A stretch of 64,000 nucleotides of DNA from Welwitschia mirabilis (Eukaryota; Gnetophyta; Gnetopsida; Welwitschiales). The notes beneath the pieces were generated by a model, which was not told the origin of the DNA, did not search any database, and was given only the letters and a program-made list of their open reading frames with translations. Shown in pieces: positions 1-13,100 of the stretch (position 1 is its first letter; the number at the start of each line of letters is the position of its first letter). The position numbers and the translations under genes are program-made. The stretch is from NCBI GenBank assembly GCA_051453625.1, contig JBOZIK010000001.1, positions 273,073,768 through 273,137,767 on the forward strand, given 5' to 3'.

Positions 1-620
1 TTTTCCTAGGATTATTATTAGTGCTCAAAGAACTCATTTTATTAATTAAATTTTTAAGAAACTTATTTTGTTCATTAAAATATAATATAGATTAGCTTAT
101 GCTTATCATCCTCAAACTACTGAATAAGATAAAAATGCAAATAGAGAAATTAAGAAAATGTTGCAAGAAATTATCTATATTAATAATAAATCTTGAACTT
201 TTAAGATTAATGATGTTCTTTGGGGTTACCGTAATACTTGATATAATTCTCTTAGTTTTTCATCTTATAAACCTATGTATGAAAAATTTTGCATTTTAAT
301 TATTGATGTGTGTTATAACTCTTATCATGTTTCTTATCAACTTAATCTTATAGACCTTTATGAAAACCTTATACATATATTAATCTAATTAAACCATCTT
401 GATGAAAATCATACTTGTGTTATGCATTTTTAATTAATATATAAAACCCAAGCTAAGTTCAAATATAATAAAAAGTTACTTCATAAAGAGTCTAAAATTG
501 GTTGACTTGTCTTTTTATATAATACTAAAGTAAATCTTTTAAATAACAAGTTGAGCTCCAAATGGTTAGGTCTTTATCTTATAGCATGGAGTGTATCTTA
601 ATATCTATGTTTAGATTTAC
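1..620 (+). pseudogene. Ty3/gypsy integrase fragment (E1)
   Basis: The translation shows the integrase core and C-terminal landmarks in order. A stretch reading IIISAQRTHFIN lies at about 10-50 (the family usually has IISDxGTHF). AYAYHPQT follows near 95-120, then NREIKKML near 140-165 and LWGYRNT near 215-240 (family LWAYRTA). A C-terminal stretch with LYNTKVNLLNNKLSSKWLG lies near 515-580 (family [20 protein letters not shown]). The frame changes between these blocks and contains stops. The N-terminal zinc-binding part lies before position 1. The product would insert element cDNA into chromosomes; this copy cannot make it. Confidence 0.85.
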
Positions 621-689
621 AACTTAGAGACTAATAAAATTTAGAATGTTAATAGATAATAGTTGAAAATATACAAAATATCTTTTATT

Positions 690-2900
690 GTAATTGTGAG
701 CATAGAAGAAGCACTTATTTTAGAGGCTTCCCTCAATGAGAAGGACTTTCATCCTATCATTGTCTGAATTCTTTCTTAGATTATTCCTTTGATGGATGTT
801 ATGATATCACTTAATCATCTTTTAAACTTTACTTATATGTTACTTTATGAGGTTTCCATAAGTAGTATTTATACTTGGGCATTTTATACTGATAATATTA
901 GGTTCATCCAATCTTGAGGAATTCCCATGTCTATAGACTTCATTTTGAAGGAAGATGCCTTAGTTATTCTACTTTTTTAATGGTTTGAGCTCTTTGGTTG
1001 TTTGGCAGTGTTCTTTTTTATCTTTCATCTCACTTATTCACCTTCATATTTTTCAGTATGTAATTATGTGAGATTTTGAAAAAAATTCGAAAAAAAGGAA
1101 GAAGAAAAAGAAAAGGAAAAAAATAATGACTATGCTCTATTGTATTTTGTGTTTAAATAAAAATATATTATCATCATGATGTCCTACCATATCATGATAA
1201 ATTTTTTTAAAAGGAACCTTTAGTAATATTAGTAGTTATGAAAACTCCACTAGGGGTTTAGTTAGCCATACTTTGCAGGTCCTTACTTCTCTATTTATGG
1301 CTATACTCCCCTCATAATAGCAAAGTTATAATAAACTTTGAGACTATAGGATTAGTGGTATTCTTGGTATTATTAAAGTCATTTCTTATTTTTAAACTCT
1401 TAGTATTCATACATAATAATTTTACTTTTAAGGATTCAAGTGTATTTGTAACATGTGATTAAGTGAGTTCATTTCTGAGTAGCTTTTGATCTCGTCATTC
1501 ATTGTTCTAAGAACTTGAGGTTTAGTATTGTCATAATCACTTTATTTTTTAGTGAAATGTTATAGAGTTTATACATTTTATAATGCATGTTTACTCAGGT
1601 GGCTTTATGATGTCTTCCTTAGGGATTTTCTAGGTTAAAGTTTAGGTAAGATATGCAACATTTTCCTTATTCCTTATGCCCATTTTCATTTTACTTTTCT
1701 TTTTTCTTTTAGCTTGTTATTTTAAAGTTTTTTTTTTACATTTTCTCATGTTCATATAAGACCTTATCATTTGGTAATTTTCTTACTATTCATTCATGTA
1801 GCATATTTTTTATTTAGCATTTAGATTAATCAGAAAATTTTTTATGTTTCACAACTTTTATAATATTCCTTGTACCTTTTGGATTTATATGTTTTATCTT
1901 GTTTTACTTTTTAGTTTGGATATAGTCATTCATTTTTCATGATTAGGTTTTATTCTAGTTAGTTTATTCAATTTAATCATAGTTTTCTTTCATTCTGAGT
2001 TTCTTCACTTCATCATGATTTTCATAATTTTTTTCTTATTTCCTATTTTTCTAAGCTTTCTAATAAATTCTAATAGTATGATGATTAATCTAAGCCTAAA
2101 ATTCTTGGCTAACATGTTTATTTTTCTCAAACTTTTTAAAGTTCCATTATTTACTTGATTATCCAAAAAATACTAGGTAGATGATAGTTTAATTTTTTTT
2201 GAGAGTTGTCCTAGGGCTATCGTTTGAATGACACGACGAGATGATAATGTGATAAAATCATGGCTTAAATCCTTTTTTCCTTATTTCTCTTTATTTTTTG
2301 AATTATTTTTACCCTTTCCTTTGAGAGATAACAACCCCACTAGATCATGCCAGCATCTTAGATTTTGTCTTGCTCAATTTTGTATCCAGATTTCTAAGTA
2401 TTATGTGAATTTATCAAAATGAGGTATGTTTTTATATCCTTATTACTTGTCAATTTTTCCTCCCATTTTTTAGTATTTTAACACATATTTTTCATGTATG
2501 TTTATCGATTTTTTATGCTTTTTAATTTGGAACTTATGGATTTAATTTTTACTGCATATTTTAAATTTTTCGAGAAAATTTTAACTTTCTGTCTTTGACA
2601 CTCGATTTCTTGCAGACTATACATCAAAATGTAGTGCTTCTTTAGAAAAAATTGATTAGTTCAATGTGTTCTATAATTCTACCAGATTAGATTTTTCATT
2701 TGAGTACTTTAAATTTTTACCATATGTAAGGCCCACTTAAAAAACCACTTTTCATTTTTTGTGTGTTTCACAATTTTCTTTTTAAGGCTAGATAATATGG
2801 GATGTATTGACACTTTTAGAAGGGGCAATACATATTTTCATCATGTTTTCTATTTTTAATCATTTTTTTGGGGGTTCATTATTAAGCATCCATGCAATAC
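690..2900 (+). other. long 3' non-coding region of E1
   Basis: No convincing coding is seen. The stretch 760-2000 aligns by eye with 57950-59500 of E2. Shared landmarks are an ACTTGGGCAT-type segment near 870, an A/G-rich run near 1080-1125 (microsatellite in E2), an AAAACTCCACTRGGRG segment near 1240, and an ATTCTTGGTATYAT segment near 1350. A similar stretch occurs in minus orientation within 51200-52830 of E4. From 2000 to 2900 it is AT-rich with many T-runs, and I recognise nothing in it. Confidence 0.65.
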
Positions 2901-2939
2901 ATTTAACTTATTATCTGATCTGGCATAACATTTTTCTGT

Positions 2940-4210
2940 ATTTTTTACTGAGTAGGCCTCATACATGTATAACTAGATAGGTTAAGGCTAAGGCTGAGGT
3001 TGTAAAGCAAGAGGCAAACACTTTAGTGCCACCAAAGGTTAAGCATGTGAAGCTTATACATCCTCCACCTTGACATGGTAGATCATTGATGATATAGATA
3101 GCTATCATCCATGTCGAGAGAAATTTTGAATACTTTATGAGATAGATATAGCCTAAGGTTAACCACAGGCTCTTAAATATCTAGTTATGATGGAGTTTGG
3201 ATGTACATGGATAATACTACATATTAGAGATAGGAAAGTTTTATGATACTATGCATATTAAGCATCACTTAGACTCTTGTAATCACTTGGTTAATGTGAT
3301 CGTAGCTTATATTTAGGACCACAAGATTGTTATACTCCCATCCTAAATTACATTATTTATAGATCTAGATGGGTTTAGGAGTTTACATATTCATTCACCT
3401 TGAGGGACTGAGGAGTACCATGCATAAGGAACTACATTAGACATTTTAGCAGACTTGACAATAGACAGATGAGATGTTCTTGTCATCCAGTTGATTCCCA
3501 TATATGGAGTACTTTATTGAGGGCTGATCTACAACATCAATCCATCATTTCATGATAGACATACTATGGTCACGTATTTATATATATTGACAACTTTTAA
3601 ATAGGAAAAGTATATGAATCTATAAACATTTATCTAGAGGAGACTAAAATTAATGGTAGAGGTATGATAGTTGTAGACTTTGTGTTATCCATGCCTCCTC
3701 TTAGCTTTATTCACATGATTCAGGATACCAAAGTCTATGGATGAGCAAGAAATTTTTCATATTTAGACTTATTCTTATTATTTATAAAACATGAACATAT
3801 AGGTACTAGGAGAGGTAAAGTAACATTAGGTACAGAGACTTGTGATTGAATATATACTTAATTAGATTTAAGTCTTTCTCATAGAGATCACTGAGATCAT
3901 TAGAGATTTCATTGATCATGGTATCTAGAATCTAGATGTGAGGATCAAAGCTCTGAATTAGAGGACTTAGACATTAAAGCAAAGGATCCTCAGAGGAGAG
4001 TCTAATACTTTGATGACCAGGTTGTTAACATGATTTAGTGCATTATTTCTATACAGTAGAGTGATATGGTAGACATCCTAAAGATTGTTGATGTCGAGAA
4101 AGATGAGATGATTTATTTTAGTTCCACATCTTTAGACCTTCATTTCTCTACTAATATTGACCATCTTCCATATTTGCCCCCTACAGTTGAGCTAACCTCA
4201 CAAATTAAGT
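2940..4210 (+). pseudogene. possible degraded second ORF of E1, downstream of integrase
   Basis: This stretch is less T-rich than its neighbours and contains several short open runs in shifting frames. One near 3840-4010 looks like a helical, charged C-terminal tail. Its position between integrase and the 3' LTR is where Athila-type elements carry an extra env-like or unclassified ORF. I recognise no domain. The alternative is simply non-coding 3' sequence. The assignment is positional inference only. Confidence 0.3.
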
Positions 4211-4302
4211 TCATTGTATGACAATAAGGAAAGTGATTTTGTTGTATTTTGTCTCCCCTTCTATGAATTTTTTTATACTAAAATTCATGTATATATATGT
4301 AT

Positions 4303-4304
<2 letters not shown>

Positions 4305-4360
<56 letters not shown>
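4305..4360 (+). repeat. (CA)n microsatellite running into a gap
   Basis: Uninterrupted ACAC... for about 56 bases reaches the 100-N gap at 4361-4460. Sequence resumes as CACATAACACATACATA. The true length is unknown, and the repeat is the likely cause of the gap. Confidence 0.95.
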
Positions 4361-4925
4361 NNNNNNNNNNNNNNNNNNNNNNNNNNNNNNNNNNNNNNNN
4401 NNNNNNNNNNNNNNNNNNNNNNNNNNNNNNNNNNNNNNNNNNNNNNNNNNNNNNNNNNNNCACATAACACATACATATTGAGTTTAACATGGTATACTTA
4501 TTATTTAATTTTCATGCTTCTCTTCCTTTTTTACATGTTACAATGAGGATTGATTATATTTGGGTAATCTTTTAATTATTCACTATATATTTCAGTGGAG
4601 GGATTTTAATTATAAGTACATTTACTAATTATTTATCTTAAAAAATTTTTATCATAGGATTCTATTTTTAAAGAATTATTTTTAATCCCCTCATTCCCTC
4701 ATTGTCTGGATGACAATGAGGATGATTGTATGACCAGTTCTTTAATTAGATAAAACACTCACTTTTCTAATTTTTTTCTAATTTAGTTTGTATCTCTAAG
4801 ATTCCTAAAAAGATTTTAGATTTTTTTTTAATATCTTAGCTATTTTTATTATTGGATAAATTGACTCACAATCATAGTTTACCACCTAGTTTTATCAAGG
4901 ACTGATAAGGCTAAGTAAGGGGCTA

Positions 4926-6426
4926 TGTTGCATTACCAACTTTAATATATTTGATAGCATATTTTGAGTAGTTTTACAGGATGTTAGATAGGTTTATGCT
5001 ATATTTCCATGATAATGAAGAGATGAGATGAAAGATACAAAAACATGTAAACTCCATAACATTTTATAAAATTAAAGTAGTTTATAATGCTTTTTATTTT
5101 AAAGTAAACTTCCTACAAACATTGAGATTGATGCATTAAATGAATACTTGTAAAAGCCTATTGTCTGCCTAATGATTTATACAATTATATGAATGATAGA
5201 ATAGTTAAGCCAATAAGGATGCTGACTATAATCAATGTGGTAGATCACATGGATTACATATAAGGTGGCATCATTTGCTATGTCATTTGAAAGACTAGCA
5301 AGATGACATTTGTTGTAAGGCTCCACTAAACATTAACCTATGTCCTCTCGTGTAGCTATTAACATTATTCCTATGTTTGATTATCTATTTTATTATTTGT
5401 ATGTCTATTTTTTAATAATTATCAATTTTTCCCTCAACTCTATTTTGTCTTCATTTATGCTAGAAATTATTATGACAAGAGATCAAAGGGTTAGAGATTC
5501 ATCCGTGGTTATTATAAAGAGTTGTCTTCTTAGTATTGGGCTATGCTTTTTCCATTGAGGTGTAGCTTCTTTGTAACACAAATTTGATTTGATATTAATA
5601 CAAAGAACTCTTTTTATTTTCTTATGGTTATTGTTCCTTATCCTTTATAGTTTATGTTTCTTCTAATCCTATGATAGTTTCTTGAGTAATATGGATTATG
5701 AGAACAACCTTTATCAAGGTTAAGCATTGTTAATTTAGATGCATTATTACCTTTATTTCATAGATTAGATGCATTATTACCTTTATTTCATAGATTAACT
5801 TTACATAAGTGTGCTATATTATGATTTTTTGCATTGCAATTTATTTTTATTATAGAATACATAACTATTTCTTTCTTGAATTAATTATCTTTNNNNNNNN
5901 NNNNNNNNNNNNNNNNNNNNNNNNNNNNNNNNNNNNNNNNNNNNNNNNNNNNNNNNNNNNNNNNNNNNNNNNNNNNNNNNNNNNNNNNNNNNNNNNNNNN
6001 NNNNNNNNNNNNNNNNNNNNNNNNNNNNNNNNNNNNNNNNNNNNNNNNNNNNNNNNNNNNNNNNNNNNNNNNNNNNNNNNNNNNNNNNNNNNNNNNNNNN
6101 NNNNNNNNNNNNNNNNNNNNNNNNNNNNNNNNNNNNNNNNNNNNNNNNNNNNNNNNNNNNNNNNNNNNNNNNNNNNNNNNNNNNNNNNNNNNNNNNNNNN
6201 NNNNNNNNNNNNNNNNNNNNNNNNNNNNNNNNNNNNNNNNNNNNNNNNNNNNNNNNNNNNNNNNNNNNNNNNNNNNNNNNNNNNNNNNNNNNNNNNNNNN
6301 NNNNNNNNNNNNNNNNNNNCCACTCCCATCTACATTAGTATGTTATATTGTGTAAAATATCTATTTTATTTATGAATGATAGAATCCCCTTGAGTGTAAT
6401 CGTTTACACAAATAGTCATTACAACA
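4926..6426 (+). repeat. 3' LTR of E1
   Basis: The LTR begins TGTTGCATTACC directly after a purine-rich stretch, AAGGCTAAGTAAGGGGC, ending near 4923, which is the expected polypurine tract. It ends TTACAACA at 6426, giving 5-bp terminal inverted repeats TGTTG/CAACA. The following five bases are GGTTA, but the other target duplication lies outside the window. The LTR is homologous with the E2 LTRs. Shared blocks are ATGACAAGAGATCAAAGGG near 5473, the GGGCTATGC block near 5537, and a near-terminal AAATGATAGAATCCC block near 6373. A gap at 5893-6319 interrupts it, so its length is uncertain. Confidence 0.85.
5735..5795 (+). repeat. 30-bp tandem duplication inside the E1 LTR
   Basis: Two consecutive copies of a 30-base unit (TTAGATGCATTATTACCTTT is its core) sit end to end. 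The E2 LTRs do not show the duplication, so it looks private to this copy and recent. Confidence 0.8.
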
Positions 6427-7200
6427 GGTTAATTTAAAATGCTATTTATTTTGACGAGGCCTTTAAATAATAGTAATTTATAATTTAATTAAAAGATTAA
6501 TATATTTAATATCCAAGAATAAAATTAGATATATGAGTATATAGTTTATACATAAATACAGATATACATACAATATAAATCTAGCTTACATGTAATGTTA
6601 GTAGTTGCACTCATAATATATAACATATCACTAATAATAAATATTTATTTAATTAATTTCTTTAACCCTTCATGGTTGATAAATTTGAAACTATAATTTT
6701 ATTAGAATATAATTTTATAAGTTAGTGTTTTATAAATATAATTTTATTCAAATATATTTCTAAGCCATGGGTATTTTAATCTTCGATATCCAAAACTTAG
6801 AAATACTAATCACAATGTACACTTTCTATTATATTTTGGCATCATAATTAATTTATGTGTATGTTAGGTTTTGGTATTAGAGGTGATTTGTATGAACATT
6901 AGAATTATCATCTCTTTATTTTCCCTCTAGTTAGAGAAGAGCATTTTACTTTTATGATACATAATTTCATACACATTTTCAGTAATACTCTAAATCTTAT
7001 CATGAAAGGTCAAATGGATGGGAAACTAACATATGTTCAAGGATGTATTGGGGTATGTGAAATTACAATAATATTTCATAATAAAATATTTTCCTAATGC
7101 TATTATGACATGTTAGCTTAGGAAATCTTAGTACTGATTTTTTGAATGTAATGTGTGGGTTTGGACATCATCTTATTCCCTCCATTATAGATGATTTTCA
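6427..7200. other. AT-rich spacer, nothing recognised
   Basis: Flank between the E1 LTR and the copia relic. No open frame or known motif is supported. It may include degraded 5' parts of the copia element, but no LTR or primer site is visible. Confidence 0.4.
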
Positions 7201-7269
7201 TTAATGTGAAACATTTATAATGGATCAAATTACGTAATGTTACTTTGTAGTTAGTAAGTAACATGTTGA

Positions 7270-9950
7270 TCAAAACCTTATGTTCATTTACAATGTTCTA
7301 TATGTTCAGATGTCAATTCCTATACTCTTAGGATATCACTACTTTATATCATTTATGTTTGAACTTTTTGGATAAGAATTAGGTTAATTTTATTAAACTA
7401 AATCTTTTGATTTAAACATTTTCAAGATTTTTAAAGAAAATTAGAAAATTAAATCAAATTTAAAATTAAGGGTTCCCACTTTGATAATGGTGGTAAAAAC
7501 ATAATAATTGAAGTTAAAAATTTTTCTAATTCAAAAGGTATTGTGCATCTAAACCCATGTATATGGATACCTTAATTAAATGGTGTTATTAAATAATTTA
7601 GTTATGTCATAATAAATATGAAACACTTAATGATGAATTTTAATGACTAAAACACATATTTATTGGTCAAAGCTATTGGTACCACTGTATTTCTTAATAA
7701 CCAAATTACTTTTTCATTTAAAAAGGGTATCTCCTACTAAAACATGGCATGAACATATTCCTGTTCTAAACCATCTTCATGTATTTGAATGTAAGTGTTA
7801 TAATAATATTCCTAGTAATCATTTTGATAAGCTTGATACACATACTTATATTAACATATTTGTGGAATATCTAACTAGCCAAAAGTGATATTTCATGTAC
7901 ATTTTTATGAATCATAAGATCATTAAGTCTCATGATGTTATCTTTTCAAAAAACTTCATATAGTGATTATGATCTTAAAGGTTCATCCTTTCTCTCATCA
8001 TAAAAAAAAATTATATGTTTAATGTTGTATAGTTGGTTTGACTAGGGGTGGTAGGGGATTTTATCCACTACTTTCGACTCATTAGTTCCTTTCACTTAAA
8101 ATGGTTTGTCCATTAGATAACCTAGAGTAATTGAGTAATTTCATGTATCTATTACATATGAACATGATTTTATTAGTAAATCATTAGATTATTTTAGTGA
8201 GAAAGATGATCATACCTAAAGACAAAATGATGTACTTGATTAAAGTTTAGTATGTAAGATATTTATAAGGATGAAAAAGTGTAAATTGAAATTAAGAAAA
8301 TCTCTCATGCATCATACAATAATGATGATGATTTTTATTTAACTTTTAGTGATCGAGTAATATGTTTTAATGATTATTAGGTCCAAGCCATGAAAGAAGA
8401 ATATAATATTATTATTTAAAATGGTACATGGAAGTTAGTTGATCTTTCATTAAGTCACATCATGCTACCTTAAAAATGGGTTTTTTGGAAAAAGTTAAAT
8501 AAAATAATACCCTTCAATGACATAAATCCCAAATTGTTATTATGGGTTTCTATCAAGAATTAGATTACAATAAATTATTCACATTAATAGCTAAATGCGC
8601 TACCATGAAAATTAGAATTACTCTAGAAAATTATAAGGAATGGAAAATTCACCTACTAGATGTAAAGACTATTTTTTTTATAAAGGGAAGTCTAAAATAG
8701 AAAAAGTATATGATGCAACCTAAGGTTTTTAAGTGAAAGATAAGAAATAGAAAGTGTGTAGTGAAATTAAGTTATTATATGATCTAAAAAAATCTTTAAG
8801 ACATGGTATACTAAAAATACTAGTTACTTGAGTATTACTAAATTTTGATTATGAGCTATGTGTATTATGAGCTAGTAGTAGTCAATTTACTATAGTGGTT
8901 CAGCCCTCTATAATCTCGATATGTATACTATAATGATGTGAGTACTACATTATTTATTGAATTTGATGATGGAAAATTTATACAGAGAGTGATGCATGTA
9001 GATGACATGTTGATATTTGTTAATGATGAAGTAGATGTAAAATAAATAAATTTAGCTTTAATTAAGATATTTAAAACTTTAAATCTATAACTATCTCGAT
9101 TTTACCTTGACATAGAATATAAATAAAGGCTAATAAAATATTCTTAACTAAAATAAAGTATATTAAATATTTAATTCAAAAATTTAAATTACAGGACACT
9201 AAAGATGTTGTCATACCCTCTAAATGTAGTGTAAAAATATATGCTTATAAATATTTACACTTAGTAAAAAATAGATAAATATAGAGTAATAGTTTATTAT
9301 CTTATTTATGTTACTAATACTAAATCTAACATCTCATATGTGGTTGATGTCTTTTCTAAATATTTATATGTACCAAATATGAATAATCTAAACACTAATA
9401 TGAGAATGTTAAGATTCTTAAAAGACATGAAAGATTTGGATCTCACCTCTAAGAAAGACTATTGATTATCACAAAGGAATATTCTAACTCTAACTTTTTT
9501 AGAGAATTAAAAACCATATTTACAACATTATAATATGTTATATTTCTAGGAACATTACCTTTGTCTTAGCAATATAAGAATTAAAGAGTAATAGCATGAT
9601 ATCTATAGAAGTAGAGTATACAACTATATCTAAATCATGTATAAAAATTAAATAGTTAATAAATATTATATAAGAAGTAAACTTAAAACAAATGAAAATA
9701 ATTAAGAGATTTAAAAATAATTAATCTACTCTCCTCATAGCAAAATATCTAGTGCATCATGATCAAATAAAACATTGTCATGTAGGATCCATAAATTTAG
9801 GGGATTAATGCATCATGAAGTGATTTTACTAGTATATTATTTGATTAAAAAGTAAATAATTGATATTCTAATAAAGCTACATGATCAAGAAAAATTTTAA
9901 TATTTTAGGTCAAAAATAATACTAACTATGAGTTAATGCAACTCATATTG
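7270..9950 (+). pseudogene. Ty1/copia polyprotein relic (integrase, reverse transcriptase, RNase H)
   Basis: The domain order integrase then reverse transcriptase marks the copia type. At 7470-7600 a segment reads FDNGG, then KGIVHLNP, matching the copia SDNGGEY and GIxHQxTxPYTPQ region. At 7643-7888 an open stretch contains SPTKTWHEHIP and HLHVFECKCY (family SPTKAL..TPEE.W and HLRVFGCLAY). From 8385 the RT opens with QAMKEEYN and NGTWKLVDL (family EAMxEEYNSIxxNxTWxLVDLP). WKIHLLDVKTIF lies near 8640 and KKSLRHG near 8785. HVDDMLIFVND lies near 8995, so the YVDD box is retained with H for Y. A degenerate RNase H-like stretch follows to about 9900. Many stops and frameshifts are present; it is not functional. 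Confidence 0.85.
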
Positions 9951-10009
9951 TTATTACTATTGAGCTTTAGTTACCTTTCATAGTTATTACAAAAGCCTTT
10001 CTTCATCGT

Positions 10010-10135
10010 AGTACCATGGGATGCATAGTACATCTTTTTCGAGTACTATGGGATGTATAGTAGATATTTTTCTAATGTTATAAGATGTGTAATATAATTG
10101 ATAAGTCCTCTTACTATGGAATGTATACCATAATA
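10010..10135 (+). repeat. four tandem palindromic units downstream of the copia relic
   Basis: About four units of 30-38 bases each hold a near-palindrome of the form GTACCATGGGATGCATAGTAC or TACTATGGGATGTATAGTA; the later units are more decayed. They lie just after the copia RNase H remnant. A TATAAAAAC-type box follows near 10370. This suggests the U3 part of a copia LTR, but no second LTR copy was found in the window. Confidence 0.6.
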
Positions 10136-13100
10136 TAACTACTTATTTATAAACTAGTTTCTTTCATAAAAACTCTTTTTTAAGAAGGTTTTTATTGTAG
10201 GTTGCACTACCAAGGCTTTTCCTCTGAGCACTCTAGTTTATTTGGAAGACAAAATATTCCTATGTTGATAAGAAAATTACTAGGGAATAATAAGATACAT
10301 CATGATTCTATGTTTAGGTGAAAAAGTAAATCCTATTAAAGTTTTATTTTAGGTATTCTTACATATAAAAACAAGATCTATTACTTATAAAAGACTACAC
10401 AGGTTAAAAATGTCTTTCTATAACTTTCTTTTTGCTTCTACTAGTATTGGCACTTAGAATGAAAGACATACTTAAATACGATCAACCATAGAACAAAGTC
10501 ATAGATGGAGATATTTACAAGATTAATAATAAATTTAACATAAATAAGAATATTAAAAGAATATTCAAATATTTATAAACATCTAAATACTACTAACTTA
10601 TTAAAGTTTCCATTTATATTATTTGTACCATTAATGATCGTGAAGCTAATTAGTGAACATGTATTTCTATTTATGAAGAACATAGTAAATGAAAAAACAC
10701 TTATGTGATAAGGAACCCTTTTTTTCTTAATGATAATGTTTATTTCCTTTTAGAGATAGCTCTATATTTTTCCTCCTTATAAAACTAAATAAAATAAAGC
10801 ATATAATTTACACATATTTTATTAATCCTTTAGTATTAGTATAGGAAAAAGAACCTTTCATAATGCATCTTTAATGATACTACATTAATAATATCATTAA
10901 AAATAATACAATAACACTTATATAATGTCATTATTAAAATTCAAGAATGTTATTCCATAATAGTATTAAATTACTAATAAAAATAAAAAATTTTAATCTT
11001 ATTACTAAATGTATGGAATTATCTTCTAATGTGACATAGTAATTTGTTAATGTACTATAGCACTACATGATAAAAGTTATTACATCTTAATATGAATAGC
11101 ATTTATGTGCTTATTGTCATACTAGGCTATTATCACTTGAATAAAATATTAATTAGTATTGCTAATATATGATGACATTTCATGTTCTTAGTGATACTAT
11201 AGGTTAATATACATGGCACTATAATAGGTATCATTATCATACCATTACCTAGATTTGATCTTGAAAATCATGATATCCTTTGATAAAATATTTAATATAA
11301 ATTAATATTTTATAGTTATGTTATTGTATGTCTATATTAAATGAAACCAATAATATTAATGTTATCTTAAACCTATACATGCTTGGTAATTTAACTCATA
11401 TGTTACCTTATATAAATTATCTATATGTGAAGATACTAAAGATATTAACATTGTTGCATGTTAATATCAATAAAATAAGGTTATTGGTATTATCATAGTA
11501 TTATATCATATAGGTTTGAATTTAAATGTTGTTATATTAAACTATAAATATAAACAAAATTTTAAATAGAATCATTTAAAATCATACATGTTTTATTTTG
11601 ACTTATATGGAACTTTATAAACATTATTTATATATGATGATGCTAAGTACAATAATACCATAATATCATTGGATTTTTATTTTTTTATTACTAATAACAT
11701 TAATTATTCTAATGTAGTTAATCATTAAAGTTGGACATGAGATAAGTGCCTTTTTTTTTTTACCTAAACATTGGAAATTTTATAAATTATCTATTATGTA
11801 AATTTTATATTTAAAGTAGACATTGTGGAAAAATAATTGTAGTAGTATAAAAAAACCAAATCCCCTTTAGGATTTCTTATTTCATTTGATGTTTCTATCA
11901 GCAAGGTCTTTCATTCATCATTTAAATACTAATAATCATCAATATTCTCATTATAATAAAGAATAAACTTTATATAATATTTTTAAAATTTCAAAATTAA
12001 AAATTTATTATATTAGCTTTGAATATGTTTTGGTTGGCATAAAATTTTACAAGATTTTATATTCTTTAAAGTTGAATTTTCCAATTCAACTAGATTATAA
12101 TTTCTGACATGCTATAAGAAGTTAATTTTATTTTAGAATATGGAAGCTCAAAAGTATTAAAATTTTTAGTATTATTATTAAAGGATCCTTTTTTATATAT
12201 GTTATGTCCAAAATTGTTTCCTCATTGGCATACACATTTTAGAATGATTATTTATCTTTTTCCTATTAGATATATTTAAAATGTGAAGATTGGGCTTCTT
12301 TCTTAAAAACATGGGATAGGTCCTCCTTTATTATGTAATTGACATTATTATTATTTTTTCTAATGAGTTTATTACAACAATTAAAAAAAGAGGAAAATAT
12401 AGTATCATAACAATATCGTACAAAAGAGATTTCAACTTGATATTTTTTTTTATAGTATTGTCTTAAACTTATCCATGTTTTATTTTTATTTATATAGTAA
12501 TCTATATTAATTATTGGTATACAATGGTATTAAACTTTTTATTATGTGTTTAATTAGTAATACTAATTTATATAGTGTTATAATAACATTATATAGATTA
12601 TCTTTAACTTGAATATTTATAATTGCTAATATATAATAATCTAAATAGTGTTAGTGCCATCATTTATTAATATCCATGACATTGATTTTCCAATTCCTTC
12701 ATAACTTTATGCATGTTTTTGTTATCTCATATATCACTTTATATGAAGTTTTCTTTAATGATGATATTGTATGATTTGATGTTGTTATTTGCAAATATGC
12801 ATGGCATTAAAGGGTTAAGCATCATCATAGATTTATGGATATTAAGATTTATTATACATTACTTTATATGAAATTGTTTATATATGGTTACAACATATTT
12901 ATTAGTGTTGTATGTGAATAGTCAAGATAGTCATTTTGGAGACATACCAATGGTATAATAATGCTTCCATTACTTTTTGGGTCTAAGTTCGATTCTTAAA
13001 AATGTCTTTCAACAAAAGAAAAATACTCAGGATAAAAAGTAGTGTTGTTGTAATATTATATTCATAGAAATTATAATATTGACACTATATATTATTATAG

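Larger units (their letters stand above)
1..6426 (+). mobile_element. Ty3/gypsy LTR retrotransposon E1 (Athila/Tat-like), 3' half
   Basis: The window opens inside an integrase reading frame. It continues through a long 3' region into an LTR that begins TGTTG at 4926 and ends CAACA at 6426. The body from about 700 to 2000 is alignable by eye with 57950-59560 of element E2, and the LTR is alignable with the E2 LTRs, so these are copies of one family. The 5' part (5' LTR, gag, protease, reverse transcriptase) lies outside the window. Reading frames are broken by stops and frameshifts, so the copy is dead. The Athila/Tat assignment rests on integrase similarity, the long 3' region after integrase and the primer site of sister copy E2. 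The exact clade is an inference. Confidence 0.8.

Noticed and set aside
4211-4546. Thr-His and Val-Cys repeat peptides around 4305-4360, and similar ones at 58311-58548
   Set aside because: They are translations of CA/GT microsatellites in every frame, not genes.
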